Shown here: in pieces, positions 1 through 7,898 of the stretch
How positions within the stretch are numbered: position 1 is the stretch's first letter
Layout: each line of letters starts with the position of its first letter
DNA from: Candidatus Cloacimonadota bacterium
Lineage (GTDB): Bacteria > Cloacimonadota > Cloacimonadia > Cloacimonadales > Cloacimonadaceae
Direction of reading: 5' to 3'
Assembly: GCA_020532085.1 (NCBI GenBank)
Contig: JAJBAV010000001.1
Span: 124,001-188,000, forward strand
DNA length: 64,000 nucleotides
Made by a program: the position numbers and the translations under genes
The notes under the pieces: model-generated
Database searches by the model: none
Told to the model about the DNA's origin: nothing
Seen by the model: only the letters and a program-made list of their open reading frames with translations

Positions 1-405
1 GTGGACCATATGGCCGACGCCCTGACCACGGTGATAGTCTGCCTGGCTTTTGGCATGTCGCCCCTCATGCGGTTCGACATCGCGATGATGCTGGCCATCG
101 GCTATCTGCTGATGAATGTCTTTGTGCACGTATCCGCCTACACTCACGGGGAGTTCCGCATCTCCTACATGAAGTTCGGACCCACCGAGATCAGGCTGGC
201 CATCATCCTCTTCAACACGGTCATGGTTTTCTGGGACGGCCGGGTGATGCGATACCGGGGCGATGATCTGACCATCATGGATTTGGGCGGCCTGTTCTTC
301 AGCCTTGTGTTTCTGATCATATTCGTGGTGAACACCATCAGAACTGCGCGTAAACTGGACAAACTTGACCGGGCGAAAAAGCCGGGCGCGGGCAACGAGG
401 AATGA
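1..405 (+). CDS. CDP-alcohol phosphatidyltransferase family protein, C-terminal part
   Basis: This is the 3' end of an integral membrane enzyme of the family that moves a phosphoalcohol from or onto CDP-activated lipid. The first codons read DHMAD, which matches the final D-x3-D of the family signature DGx2ARx8Gx3Dx3D, so the first half of the active site lies before the window. YTHGEFRISYMKFGPTEIRL is followed by hydrophobic stretches at about residues 8-25, 27-45, 65-80 and 93-113 and a charged tail. FGPTE-R is typical of bacterial members with unknown alcohol substrate. The GTG at base 1 is an internal codon, not a start. The substrate cannot be told from this fragment. Confidence 0.75.
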   Translation: MDHMADALTTVIVCLAFGMSPLMRFDIAMMLAIGYLLMNVFVHVSAYTHGEFRISYMKFGPTEIRLAIILFNTVMVFWDGRVMRYRGDDLTIMDLGGLFFSLVFLIIFVVNTIRTARKLDKLDRAKKPGAGNEE

Positions 406-729
406 ATCCGGCCAACCGCAGATGTTGGGGCGACAGAGATGCTTACCCACCGCAAAGTCCTTCCAGTCACGCCCTGAGCGCTCGCTTCCATCCCCCTCCC
501 ACGTTCCCCGCCTGATCATCGCATCAAACGCGGCTATCATGCGGGAGGCGCGTCCGGGCCCCGGGAAATGGCCTTAATGGCCAAAGGGGCATCGTTTCGG
601 TCCTCTGCGGGGTCCCCGGCCACTTCACCCTCATGCCAACGCATTCCGCTTCTGGGATCTACTTACCCGATTTGCAAAAGATCCCTAAAAAAGGCAGTTG
701 GCCCCGTTTTCGTCTTGTTCAGTTCTGGT
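406..729. other. intergenic gap between convergent genes
   Basis: No gene is supported here. The gap separates the end of the rightward phosphatidyltransferase from the end of the leftward hisS. A run of seven T on the minus strand lies near 686-693 after a very short GGC/GCC stem, so a weak hisS terminator is possible. I saw no tRNA-like fold and no copy of the dispersed repeats found elsewhere in the window. Confidence 0.5.
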
Positions 730-2007
730 TCAATGAACAGGGGATCGGCGCCGGAGGGCGGAGATCAGCTCTGAAAGGGGCTCCAGCGGATAGGTGAGTT
801 GTTCTCCGCTGCTGAGGTCTTTGAGGATGGCGCTTTTCCTGGCCAGTTCGGTCTCGCCGATGATCAGGGCGTGGCGGGCCTGGCTGTTGTCGGCGGCCTT
901 GAGCTGGGCTTTGAAGGAATTCTTGTCGGGATCGTATTCGGCGTAAACACCCGCCTTGCGCAAATCGTTCAGGTAGGGCAGGATGAATTCCTGGGCCGCG
1001 GTTCCCATCGGGATCACAAAAACATCCGGGACAGGCGCCTGGCCAAGGGACACTTTTTCCTCTTCCAGGGCCAGCAGGAGTCGTTCGAAGCCTCCGGCGA
1101 AACCGATGGCGGGAATGCTCTTGCCGCCGATCTGTTCCAGCAAGCCGTTGTAGCGTCCGCCTCCGGCCAGGGAATTCTGCGCGCCGAGGCCTTCCGACAC
1201 GATCTCGAAAGCCGTATTGGTGTAATAATCCAGCCCACGCACGATGCGGGGATTGATGGTGAAAGGCACCTGCATCAGTTCCAAATGTCTTTGGGTGGCG
1301 GCAAAGTGGATCTGGCAGGGTTCGTCCAGATAATCCAACTGCGACGGCGCGCCCCGGGCTATATCTTTGCAGGCCTTCACCTTGCAGTCAAGCAGCCGGC
1401 GTGGTTTCAGGCCGATCCGCAGCTGGCAGTCCGGACAAAGCTCTGCCACGTGGGGCTGGAAATATTCCTGCAGCGCCTTGTCGTAGTCTTTGGCGCAGTT
1501 GGCGCAGCCTACGCTGTTCAGTTCCAGACGCAGCTTGGCAAGCCCCAAACCGCTGAGGTAGAGCCAGAGGATGGAGATCACCTCCGCGTCGTAAAAGGGA
1601 TTGTCGCTGCCGATGAATTCGATGCCGTATTGCTGGAACTGGCGGTAGCGTCCGGCCTGGGGGCGGTCGTAGCGGAACATCGGGCCGATGTAGTAGAGCT
1701 TGCGCACGGCGGAGCCGATGTCCAGGCGGTTTTCCAGGTAGGCCCTGGCCACCGGCGCGGTCCCTTCCGGACGCAGCGCGAATTGGCGGCCTTTCTGGTC
1801 CGAGAAGCGGTACATTTCCTTTTTAACGACGTCGGAACTCTCTCCGGATGAGCGTTCGAACAGAGCGGCCTGCTCGAAGACAGGCGTGCTGATCTCTTCA
1901 TAGCCAAAGGCGGCGGCGAGCTCGCGAAAAGCGGAGATAACTTTTTGCCACTTATAGCTTTGCTCAGGCAGGATGTCATAGGTTCCGCGGGGTATCTGGT
2001 ATTTCAT
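730..2007 (-). CDS. hisS: histidyl-tRNA synthetase
   Basis: Charges tRNA-His with histidine in the cytoplasm. The protein opens with KYQIPRGTYDILP, typical of HisRS. It has the class II motif 2 region (FRYDRP...YRQFQQYGIEFIG), the histidine-specific GLDYYTNTAFE and GGGRYNGL motifs, and a C-terminal anticodon-binding domain from about residue 330. The insertion with GCANC, CPDC and CKVKAC is usual for this bacterial subtype. Three candidate starts (GTG 2013, ATG 2010, ATG 2007) follow one another. The GAGG at 2013-2016 sits 5 nt from ATG 2007, which I chose, giving 425 residues. The truA stop TGA (2010-2012) lies directly upstream, so the two are probably translationally coupled. Confidence 0.96.
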   Translation of the reverse strand: MKYQIPRGTYDILPEQSYKWQKVISAFRELAAAFGYEEISTPVFEQAALFERSSGESSDVVKKEMYRFSDQKGRQFALRPEGTAPVARAYLENRLDIGSAVRKLYYIGPMFRYDRPQAGRYRQFQQYGIEFIGSDNPFYDAEVISILWLYLSGLGLAKLRLELNSVGCANCAKDYDKALQEYFQPHVAELCPDCQLRIGLKPRRLLDCKVKACKDIARGAPSQLDYLDEPCQIHFAATQRHLELMQVPFTINPRIVRGLDYYTNTAFEIVSEGLGAQNSLAGGGRYNGLLEQIGGKSIPAIGFAGGFERLLLALEEEKVSLGQAPVPDVFVIPMGTAAQEFILPYLNDLRKAGVYAEYDPDKNSFKAQLKAADNSQARHALIIGETELARKSAILKDLSSGEQLTYPLEPLSELISALRRRSPVH

Positions 2008-2009
2008 CA

Positions 2010-2801
2010 TCACCTCAAGAAATAGAGCAAATCCTCAGCAGGGGCGGATTCGTCAAGCGGCAAATTCGGATAGCGCACCCCAGTGAGGTACAAACCCTGG
2101 GCGGGAGCGGTGGTAACCAGCTTTTGGCGCGGGTTGGCCTCGTCCAGGATGGCCTGCAGCGCGGCGGAGCCCAGGCCGGCGTGGTCCAGGTTGACCAGGG
2201 TGCCCACGATGCGGCGCACCATGTTGTGTAAAAACCTGTCCGCCCTGATATCGAAGCGGATGATGCCCCGTTCTTCGGAGACGCGAAGCTGCTGGATATC
2301 GCAGACATGATTGGGCACCAAGGGGTTATCGCGGCTGAGGGAGGAAAAGTCGTGGGGGCCCAGCAGCACTTCGGCCAGCCGGGACAAAGTTTCCCTCCCG
2401 ATGTTGCGGCGGGGCATGAAACCTGTGTGCAGGCGGTTCAGCGGGGTTTGCACCCGGGCCAGCAGATAGGCATAGCTGCGGGCCATGGCCTGATAGCGGG
2501 CGTGAAAATCGTCCGCCACCGGCCAGATGCCTGTGATCAATAGGTCCTCGCCCAGTTTGTTGTTCAGAGCCAGCAGAAGTTGGCGTGGACTCATGGTGCC
2601 GGGATAATCGAAATGGGCGAAGTGCGCCAAAGCGTGCACTCCGGCATCGGTGCGCCCGGCCCCGGTGACTCCGGGATGGCGCACCCCGATCTGGTGAAAG
2701 GCGGAGATGAGATCACCCTGGATGCTGCGTCCGGCGCACTGCACCTGCCAGCCGCGGAAGCCAGCTCCGTCATACATCAAGCGCATCAGATAGCGGGCCA
2801 T
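2010..2801 (-). CDS. truA: tRNA pseudouridine synthase A
   Basis: Converts uridines 38-40 of the tRNA anticodon arm to pseudouridine. The N-terminus ARYLMRLMYDGAGFRGWQVQ and the catalytic motif GAGRTDAGVHALAH (Asp near residue 51) are diagnostic, and the 263-residue length is normal for the family. It ends against hisS and begins 4 nt after the upstream membrane protein gene, so it belongs to a five-gene leftward group led by hutH. Nothing looks degraded. Confidence 0.96.
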   Translation of the reverse strand: MARYLMRLMYDGAGFRGWQVQCAGRSIQGDLISAFHQIGVRHPGVTGAGRTDAGVHALAHFAHFDYPGTMSPRQLLLALNNKLGEDLLITGIWPVADDFHARYQAMARSYAYLLARVQTPLNRLHTGFMPRRNIGRETLSRLAEVLLGPHDFSSLSRDNPLVPNHVCDIQQLRVSEERGIIRFDIRADRFLHNMVRRIVGTLVNLDHAGLGSAALQAILDEANPRQKLVTTAPAQGLYLTGVRYPNLPLDESAPAEDLLYFLR

Positions 2802-2805
2802 GGGC

Positions 2806-3459
2806 TCACACCGAGCTTATCAGCACCATCAGGGTCATCAGGCTGAGGCCGATGAGATTGGCCGCGGACCTGTCCGTTTCCTCCACTGGGGCTTGCGACA
2901 TCCTGGCCAGTTGTGCCTCGATCACAGCGGAATCCCGGTAAACTTTGGACCCGGCAGCGATCATGTTGTCCAGCACCGCGCCAATGCTGCTGTGGCCTTT
3001 CAGCTTGTGCCGGTCGAAATGTTTGGCATAGGCCCGGAGATACAGCGTGGTGGCCAGGACAAAGTGCAGCATACGCCTGCCCCACTTGCGTTCGCGCAGC
3101 CAGGAGGTGTCCCGCAGCACCAAGCCGAGACGCAAATTTCCGAAGCAAAAGACGCTGGCCTCAATGAAGAAGACGAGCTTCAGGCTGAACAGCAGCAAGT
3201 CGGGGAAGGCTGTTTTGAAGAGGGTCCCGAAGATCCAGTAAGCCGCCAGGAAGGGCAGGGTGAGGCGCAGGCCGCGCAGGAACTTGGGGTAGAGGGAAAG
3301 ATCGAGCAGCATGAACAGCCAGTGGAGTGCCATCAGCATGCCAAGCTGCCGCCAGGAGGCATCCAGCGCGGCGAACAGGGCCAGGACCAGGATCAGCAGA
3401 CGCAACCAGAGATTTTGCCCGCTGAGGGCGGAAGCCTGGCTGTTACTCTGAGGGGGCAT
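2806..3459 (-). CDS. polytopic membrane protein, possibly EcfT/CbiQ-like
   Basis: A 217-residue protein with several hydrophobic segments (about residues 17-33, 35-55, 65-85, 88-108, 195-215) and basic cytoplasmic loops. The loop with RKWGRRMLHFVLATTLYLRAYAK and later RMSQ recalls the coupling helices of EcfT/CbiQ-type vitamin transporter membrane subunits, but no Ala-Arg-Gly box is clear and no ECF ATPase lies nearby. I therefore leave the function open. The start overlaps the end of the TPR lipoprotein gene by 17 bases and has no strong ribosome binding site, which suggests translational coupling. Transport, cell envelope or isoprenoid-related roles are all possible. Confidence 0.6.
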   Translation of the reverse strand: MPPQSNSQASALSGQNLWLRLLILVLALFAALDASWRQLGMLMALHWLFMLLDLSLYPKFLRGLRLTLPFLAAYWIFGTLFKTAFPDLLLFSLKLVFFIEASVFCFGNLRLGLVLRDTSWLRERKWGRRMLHFVLATTLYLRAYAKHFDRHKLKGHSSIGAVLDNMIAAGSKVYRDSAVIEAQLARMSQAPVEETDRSAANLIGLSLMTLMVLISSV

Positions 3460-6118
3460 CCGGTTTCAGGAGTTCAGAGCCGCCGTCCTCATCCGGCAGA
3501 TCTTCCGGCGGTTGCGGCGGGGTTTCTTCATCCGGCGCGGGCTCATCCGGTGTGGGTTCTTCCGGCTTGGGCTCTTCCGGCTTGGGCTCATCCGGGTCGG
3601 GTTCCGACGGCAAAGGTTCCGTTCCGGCGCCGCCTTCCCCCGCTTGTTCCGGCTCCTGGAGATCTTCCTGCGGCTTGATCTCCGGCTCTGGTTCCGGCTC
3701 GGGTGTGCCGCCTTCAAAGGGTTTCAGTGAATCGGCTGCCGCCGTTGAATCAGCCAGGGCCTGCAGACTGTCCGCCACTGCCAGGGAATCGACCAACTCG
3801 TCGAATTTGTGCAGCTTGAACTTGCTGCCATCGTAAAAGCGGGAGGTCACGCTGGCGTACTCGCTGCCGCGTTCGAGCTCGAGCACCTTGTCCAGATAGG
3901 GCCTGGCCGCGGTGGTGTCCGGCAGCTCGAAAGTGTGGTACCAGCCCAGGCGGTAATTGGCTTTCAGGCTGATCGGCAGGTAATCCGAGGCGGCAAGTTC
4001 GTTCAGGATCACCAGCATGGAATCCGGCGCTGACTCTGCCAGGCCGAAAGCCCTGTCCAGAAGCAGTTCCTGGGCTTCCTCCGCTGGATCGACAAGGCGT
4101 ACCGTCTCTCCAGCCAGCAGGTCTTCCAGGGCATTGGTGTATTTGTTGTTGGGAAAGCGCGCCAGCATGTCCGCATAAATGGCTTCCATGCGCGGACGGT
4201 CGGGGCCGGTCCGGCTGTGGATGTTGGCTTGGGAAAACAGGGCAAGCGGGATCAGTTCCCGGTCGTAGCGCTGCAAGAGCGTATCCAGAGCCTGCAGACG
4301 GTCCTGGGCCTGTTTAAGTTCGGTTTCCGCAGAAGTCAGCTGCTGTTGAAGCTGCCGGCGCTGTTCCTCAGGGTCCGGAGCGCTTTCGATGATGTCCAGG
4401 CTGTCGGCCACGGTTTCCGGATCTGGTGCCAACTCCGTGATCAAAAGGCTGTCCGCCCCGGCCTCCAGATCCCTGATGATCTCAGTTTCGGCCAGGTCCA
4501 GGCTGTCCGCCACGGTGTCCGGATCAGGATCGAGTTGAGGTAATGAAAGGCTGTCCGCCCCGGCCTCCACATCCTTGATGATCTCAGTTTCGGCCAGGTT
4601 CAGACTGTCCGCCACGGTTTCCAGATCTGGTGCCAGCTCCGTGATCAAAAGGCTGTCCGCCCCGGCCTCCAGATCCTTGATAATCTCAGTTTCAGCCAGG
4701 TTCAGGCTGTCCGCCCCGGCCTCCAGATCCTTGATGATCTCAGTTTCAGCCAGGTTCAGGCTGTCAGCCACGGCCAGGGAATCGGCTGCAACCGCCAGGC
4801 TGTCGGCGATCACCACCGTGCTGTCCGGCATCACCGGTTCCGGCAAGGCGGCCAGGGCCACGCTCAGCGAGTCCACCCGTCCCTGTTTGGGGGCCAGTTC
4901 CACCGCCACGCTATCCCGCAGGGTCACCAGGCTGTCACGCGAATCGATGATCCGCTGATACATCAGCAGCGCGGAATCCGGCAGGGAAAACACGTTGAAG
5001 TAGTTTTCCGCCGCGGAGATATGGTAATCCACAAATTGCTGCAGGTTGACAGTGGGATCGAAGCTGACCCTGGCCTTCAGTTGATTGACCGCGGTGGCTT
5101 TTTGCTGGCCGGGTTCGGCAAGTTCCGAGTTCGCAAATTCCGTGCGCACTTTATTGTAAGCTGTGCCGGCTTTTTCCAGATCCATGGCCTGGTAGAAAAA
5201 ATGTTCGCCCAAACGGTATTGCGCCTCGGCCGAGCTCAGCGTGCGGGGATAAACCTTGCTGATGTCCTCGATCTCGGCAAGGCCTTGCTCCGCATCACCG
5301 CGAGCCAGCATCAGCCTGGCTTGCAGCACCCTGGCCTGGGAGATCTTTTCCGGACGGAGTTCGTCTTTGAGCAATTTCTGCAGGGTTTTGCGGCTTTGCT
5401 CGTGATCGCCCAGCAGAAACTGGTTCAAAGCCACATAGTAGCGAGCGTCCAGCTTCATTGCCTGGGGGATGCGGCCGTCTTTGGCTATCTTCTGAAACTC
5501 CTCCAGCGCGGCCTGGTAGTCCTGCTGGATGAAGTAGTTCTGCCCGTAAATGAAGAAAGCTTCGCGGTATTCGCTGGACTTGGGATAGTCTGTGATGATC
5601 CTTCCCAGCCAATACTGGGCCTGCAGGTAATCCTTGTCGGCAATGTTGAATTCCGCCAGGGTGAGCAGGGCGCGGGGATGCAGTTTTTTGTGCTGGGGAT
5701 CCAGAATGAATTCCTGCAGCACCTTCACCGCTTCTTCCTTGCGGTTGATGTCGCGCAGCACCCGGGCCAGGTAGATGTGCGCCTCGCCGAAGAAGGGGCT
5801 GTCCGGCCAGCCCTTGATCAGGGATTCGAACTGGTCCTTGGCCTGGAAAGCGCTGTTGCCTTTGTAGTAAAGGGCTCTGGCCATCAGGAAGAGCGCGTCG
5901 TCGCTGCGGCTGTCCCGGGTTTCGTTGCTGAGAATGATGCCGCATTTCTGGATTGTCTTGGTGTACTCCTCCACGGCCTGGTTGTTGGGCCGGCCATTGG
6001 CGTTCAGGGGCCTGGCCTGCGCGGCGGCGAAATACTTGCGCGCGTTGTACAGCGTGTTCACCTGGATGCAGGAGGCCAGAGCAAAGGCCAGTAAAAACAG
6101 CGGAACTATTTTTCTCAT
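3443..6118 (-). CDS. TPR-repeat outer-membrane lipoprotein with acidic tail
   Basis: An 891-residue lipoprotein. RKIVPLFLLAFALASC is a signal peptide with a lipobox (cleavage before Cys), so ATG 6118 is preferred to the ORF's first codon 24 bases upstream. Residues about 60-330 are tetratricopeptide-type helices (FLMARALYYKG, AHIYLARVLRDINRKEEAVKVL, YQAALEEFQKIAKDGR) resembling BamD/YfiO or Tol-Pal-linked proteins. A middle region carries four copies of LAETEII(K/R)D(L/V)EAG separated by ADSL motifs. More TPR-like helices follow, then a Pro-Glu-Asp tail of about 70 residues. The architecture suggests a periplasmic scaffold anchored in the outer membrane. The repeated acidic parts are probably unstructured, and the partner is unknown. 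Confidence 0.85.
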   Translation of the reverse strand: MRKIVPLFLLAFALASCIQVNTLYNARKYFAAAQARPLNANGRPNNQAVEEYTKTIQKCGIILSNETRDSRSDDALFLMARALYYKGNSAFQAKDQFESLIKGWPDSPFFGEAHIYLARVLRDINRKEEAVKVLQEFILDPQHKKLHPRALLTLAEFNIADKDYLQAQYWLGRIITDYPKSSEYREAFFIYGQNYFIQQDYQAALEEFQKIAKDGRIPQAMKLDARYYVALNQFLLGDHEQSRKTLQKLLKDELRPEKISQARVLQARLMLARGDAEQGLAEIEDISKVYPRTLSSAEAQYRLGEHFFYQAMDLEKAGTAYNKVRTEFANSELAEPGQQKATAVNQLKARVSFDPTVNLQQFVDYHISAAENYFNVFSLPDSALLMYQRIIDSRDSLVTLRDSVAVELAPKQGRVDSLSVALAALPEPVMPDSTVVIADSLAVAADSLAVADSLNLAETEIIKDLEAGADSLNLAETEIIKDLEAGADSLLITELAPDLETVADSLNLAETEIIKDVEAGADSLSLPQLDPDPDTVADSLDLAETEIIRDLEAGADSLLITELAPDPETVADSLDIIESAPDPEEQRRQLQQQLTSAETELKQAQDRLQALDTLLQRYDRELIPLALFSQANIHSRTGPDRPRMEAIYADMLARFPNNKYTNALEDLLAGETVRLVDPAEEAQELLLDRAFGLAESAPDSMLVILNELAASDYLPISLKANYRLGWYHTFELPDTTAARPYLDKVLELERGSEYASVTSRFYDGSKFKLHKFDELVDSLAVADSLQALADSTAAADSLKPFEGGTPEPEPEPEIKPQEDLQEPEQAGEGGAGTEPLPSEPDPDEPKPEEPKPEEPTPDEPAPDEETPPQPPEDLPDEDGGSELLKPDAPSE
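4380..4790 (-). repeat. in-gene repeats coding for LAETEII/ADSL segments
   Basis: Four near-identical DNA copies coding LAETEII(K/R)D(L/V)EAG alternate with ADSLLITELAPD or ADSLSLPQLDPD spacers. Two copies are directly tandem. The DNA copies are almost identical, which indicates recent duplication or gene conversion and a risk of assembly collapse here. Confidence 0.8.
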
Positions 6119-6149
6119 GGTCACAGCCGGGCGTGGTGGCAAATATTTG

Positions 6150-7679
6150 TCAATACAAATCTACGCCCGCGGCGGCCAGGGCGCTGAAAATGGCTCCGGA
6201 GGACAAGAGCGCGATCGCGGCGTTCACGTCTGGATACGAGATCCGGTCTTCTTCCAGCCGGGGGACGCTCTGGCGCAGCAGCGCCTTCACCCGCTCCAAA
6301 CCCGGCGAGCTGGGAATGCCCCGCAGGTCCAGGGCCTGGCAGGAAATCATCAGCTCCATGGCCAGCACAGCGCGAACATTTTCCACCACCTGCACCAGTT
6401 TGTTCGCGGATATGGAGCCCATGGAAACGTGATCTTCCTGGTTGGCGGAGGTGGGAATATTGTCAACGCAGGCGGGATGGGCCAAAACCTTGTTTTCAGA
6501 AACCAGCGAGGCGGCGGTGAGCTGCACGATCATGTAGCCGGAATCGATACCCGGACGCTTGGCCAGAAAAGGATTCAAACCGCGGTTGAGGGCGGGATTG
6601 AGCATTTGCTCCACGCGCCGTTCCGCGATGGAGGCCAGTTCCGCGATGGCGATGGCCAGTGTATCCAGTGCCAGGGCAAGGGGTTGGCCGTGAAAATTGC
6701 CTCCCGAGATCACCTTCTCTTCTTCGGGAAAGATCAGCGGATTGTCCGTGGCGGAATTTATCTCAACCTCCAGAACCCCGCGCGCGTAGGCCAGAGCGTC
6801 GCGCGTGGCGCCATGGACCTGCGGTGTGCAGCGCAGGCTGTAGGCGTCCTGAACGTTGCCGCAGTTCGCGTGCGAGGCGCGCAGAGGACTGTCGGCCAGC
6901 AGCTTGCGCAGATTGGCCGCGCTGGCTGCCTGGCCGGGATGGGGACGCAAGGCGTGGATCAGCGGATCGAAAGCCCGCGGCGTGCCCTGCAGCGCGTCGA
7001 TGCTGGCGGCGGCGCTGAGATCGGCGTATCTGCACAGCCGTTCGGCCTCCAGCAGGTTCAAAACGCCCAAAGCCGCCATCACCTGGGTGCCGTTGTTCAG
7101 CGCCAGGCCTTCTTTGGCAGCCAGGGCTACCGGTTCCAAGCCCGCTCTGAGCATGGCTTCCGCGCCGCTCAGGAGCTCGCCCTGGAATTCCGCCTCGCCT
7201 TCGCCGATCAGCGGCAAGGCCAGATGCGAAAGAGGTGAAAGGTCGCCGCTGGCGCCCACTGATCCACGCATCGGGATCACCGGATGCACTCCCCGGTTCA
7301 GCATCCCCACCAGGGTTTGCAGGGTTTGCACGCGGATGCCGGAATGCCCTTTGGCCAAAACGTTCACCCGCAGCAGCATGATGGCGCGAACCTGGGCCGT
7401 GCTGTAGGCGGGGCCAACGCTGGTGGCGTGGCTGCGGATCAGGTTCAACTGCAGTTCCGCGATGTGTTCCGGCGGGATGGTGACCGTGCTGAATTTGCCG
7501 AAACCGGTGGTGAGACCGTACACCACGTCGCCGCGAGCGATCACCGTGTCCACGTAATCGCGGCATTTACTCACCTTGGCCAAACAGGCCTCGGTTAGCG
7601 CTATGGGTGAGCGCTGTACAGCTATTTCCTCCACCTGCTCCAGGCTCAGGCTGTTTCCGTCGATGGCTATTGTCTGCAT
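6150..7679 (-). CDS. hutH: histidine ammonia-lyase
   Basis: Removes ammonia from L-histidine to give urocanate, the first step of histidine breakdown to glutamate. The MIO prosthetic group forms from Ala-Ser-Gly at about residues 143-145 inside GSVGASGDLSPLSH. The family motifs YGLTTGFGKF (near 54) and TSANQEDHVSMG are present, and the 509-residue length is normal. ATG 7679 is preferred over GTG 7691 because GAGGA lies 6 nt before it. No hutU/hutI genes are in the window. It leads a group with the TPR lipoprotein 31 nt downstream. In an amino-acid fermenter it would feed glutamate towards 2-oxoglutarate. Confidence 0.96.
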   Translation of the reverse strand: MQTIAIDGNSLSLEQVEEIAVQRSPIALTEACLAKVSKCRDYVDTVIARGDVVYGLTTGFGKFSTVTIPPEHIAELQLNLIRSHATSVGPAYSTAQVRAIMLLRVNVLAKGHSGIRVQTLQTLVGMLNRGVHPVIPMRGSVGASGDLSPLSHLALPLIGEGEAEFQGELLSGAEAMLRAGLEPVALAAKEGLALNNGTQVMAALGVLNLLEAERLCRYADLSAAASIDALQGTPRAFDPLIHALRPHPGQAASAANLRKLLADSPLRASHANCGNVQDAYSLRCTPQVHGATRDALAYARGVLEVEINSATDNPLIFPEEEKVISGGNFHGQPLALALDTLAIAIAELASIAERRVEQMLNPALNRGLNPFLAKRPGIDSGYMIVQLTAASLVSENKVLAHPACVDNIPTSANQEDHVSMGSISANKLVQVVENVRAVLAMELMISCQALDLRGIPSSPGLERVKALLRQSVPRLEEDRISYPDVNAAIALLSSGAIFSALAAAGVDLY

Positions 7680-7847
7680 GGGGGTCCTCACTGGCGGCTG
7701 GCGGGGCTTGTTTTCAAAGGCGTTCCGCGAGCCAAGATTTGCTCAAGTTTTTTTCCCGCCCCTTTTTTGTCAAACCCCTTGTCCGCGGAATCGTTCCACG
7801 GTGGATCAGAGCTGGCAGATCTGCCTGCTTGGAAGCGCAGTTTTTGG

Positions 7848-7874
7848 TTGACAGATCTTTGAGAGTGATACAAT
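7848..7874 (+). promoter_or_regulatory. sigma-70-like promoter of the FG-GAP protein gene
   Basis: TTGACA at 7848-7853 and TACAAT at 7869-7874 with a 15-nt spacer. An AAGGAG ribosome binding site follows at 7888-7893, six nt before the ATG at 7899. The leader would be under 20 nt. The spacer is shorter than the usual 17, so the -10 box is uncertain. Confidence 0.5.
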
Positions 7875-7898
7875 TGAAAAAAACTGCAAGGAGCAGCC

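Noticed and set aside
406-729. tRNA or small protein between the phosphatidyltransferase and hisS
   Set aside because: No cloverleaf could be drawn, and the short frames present have no ribosome binding site or domain pattern.
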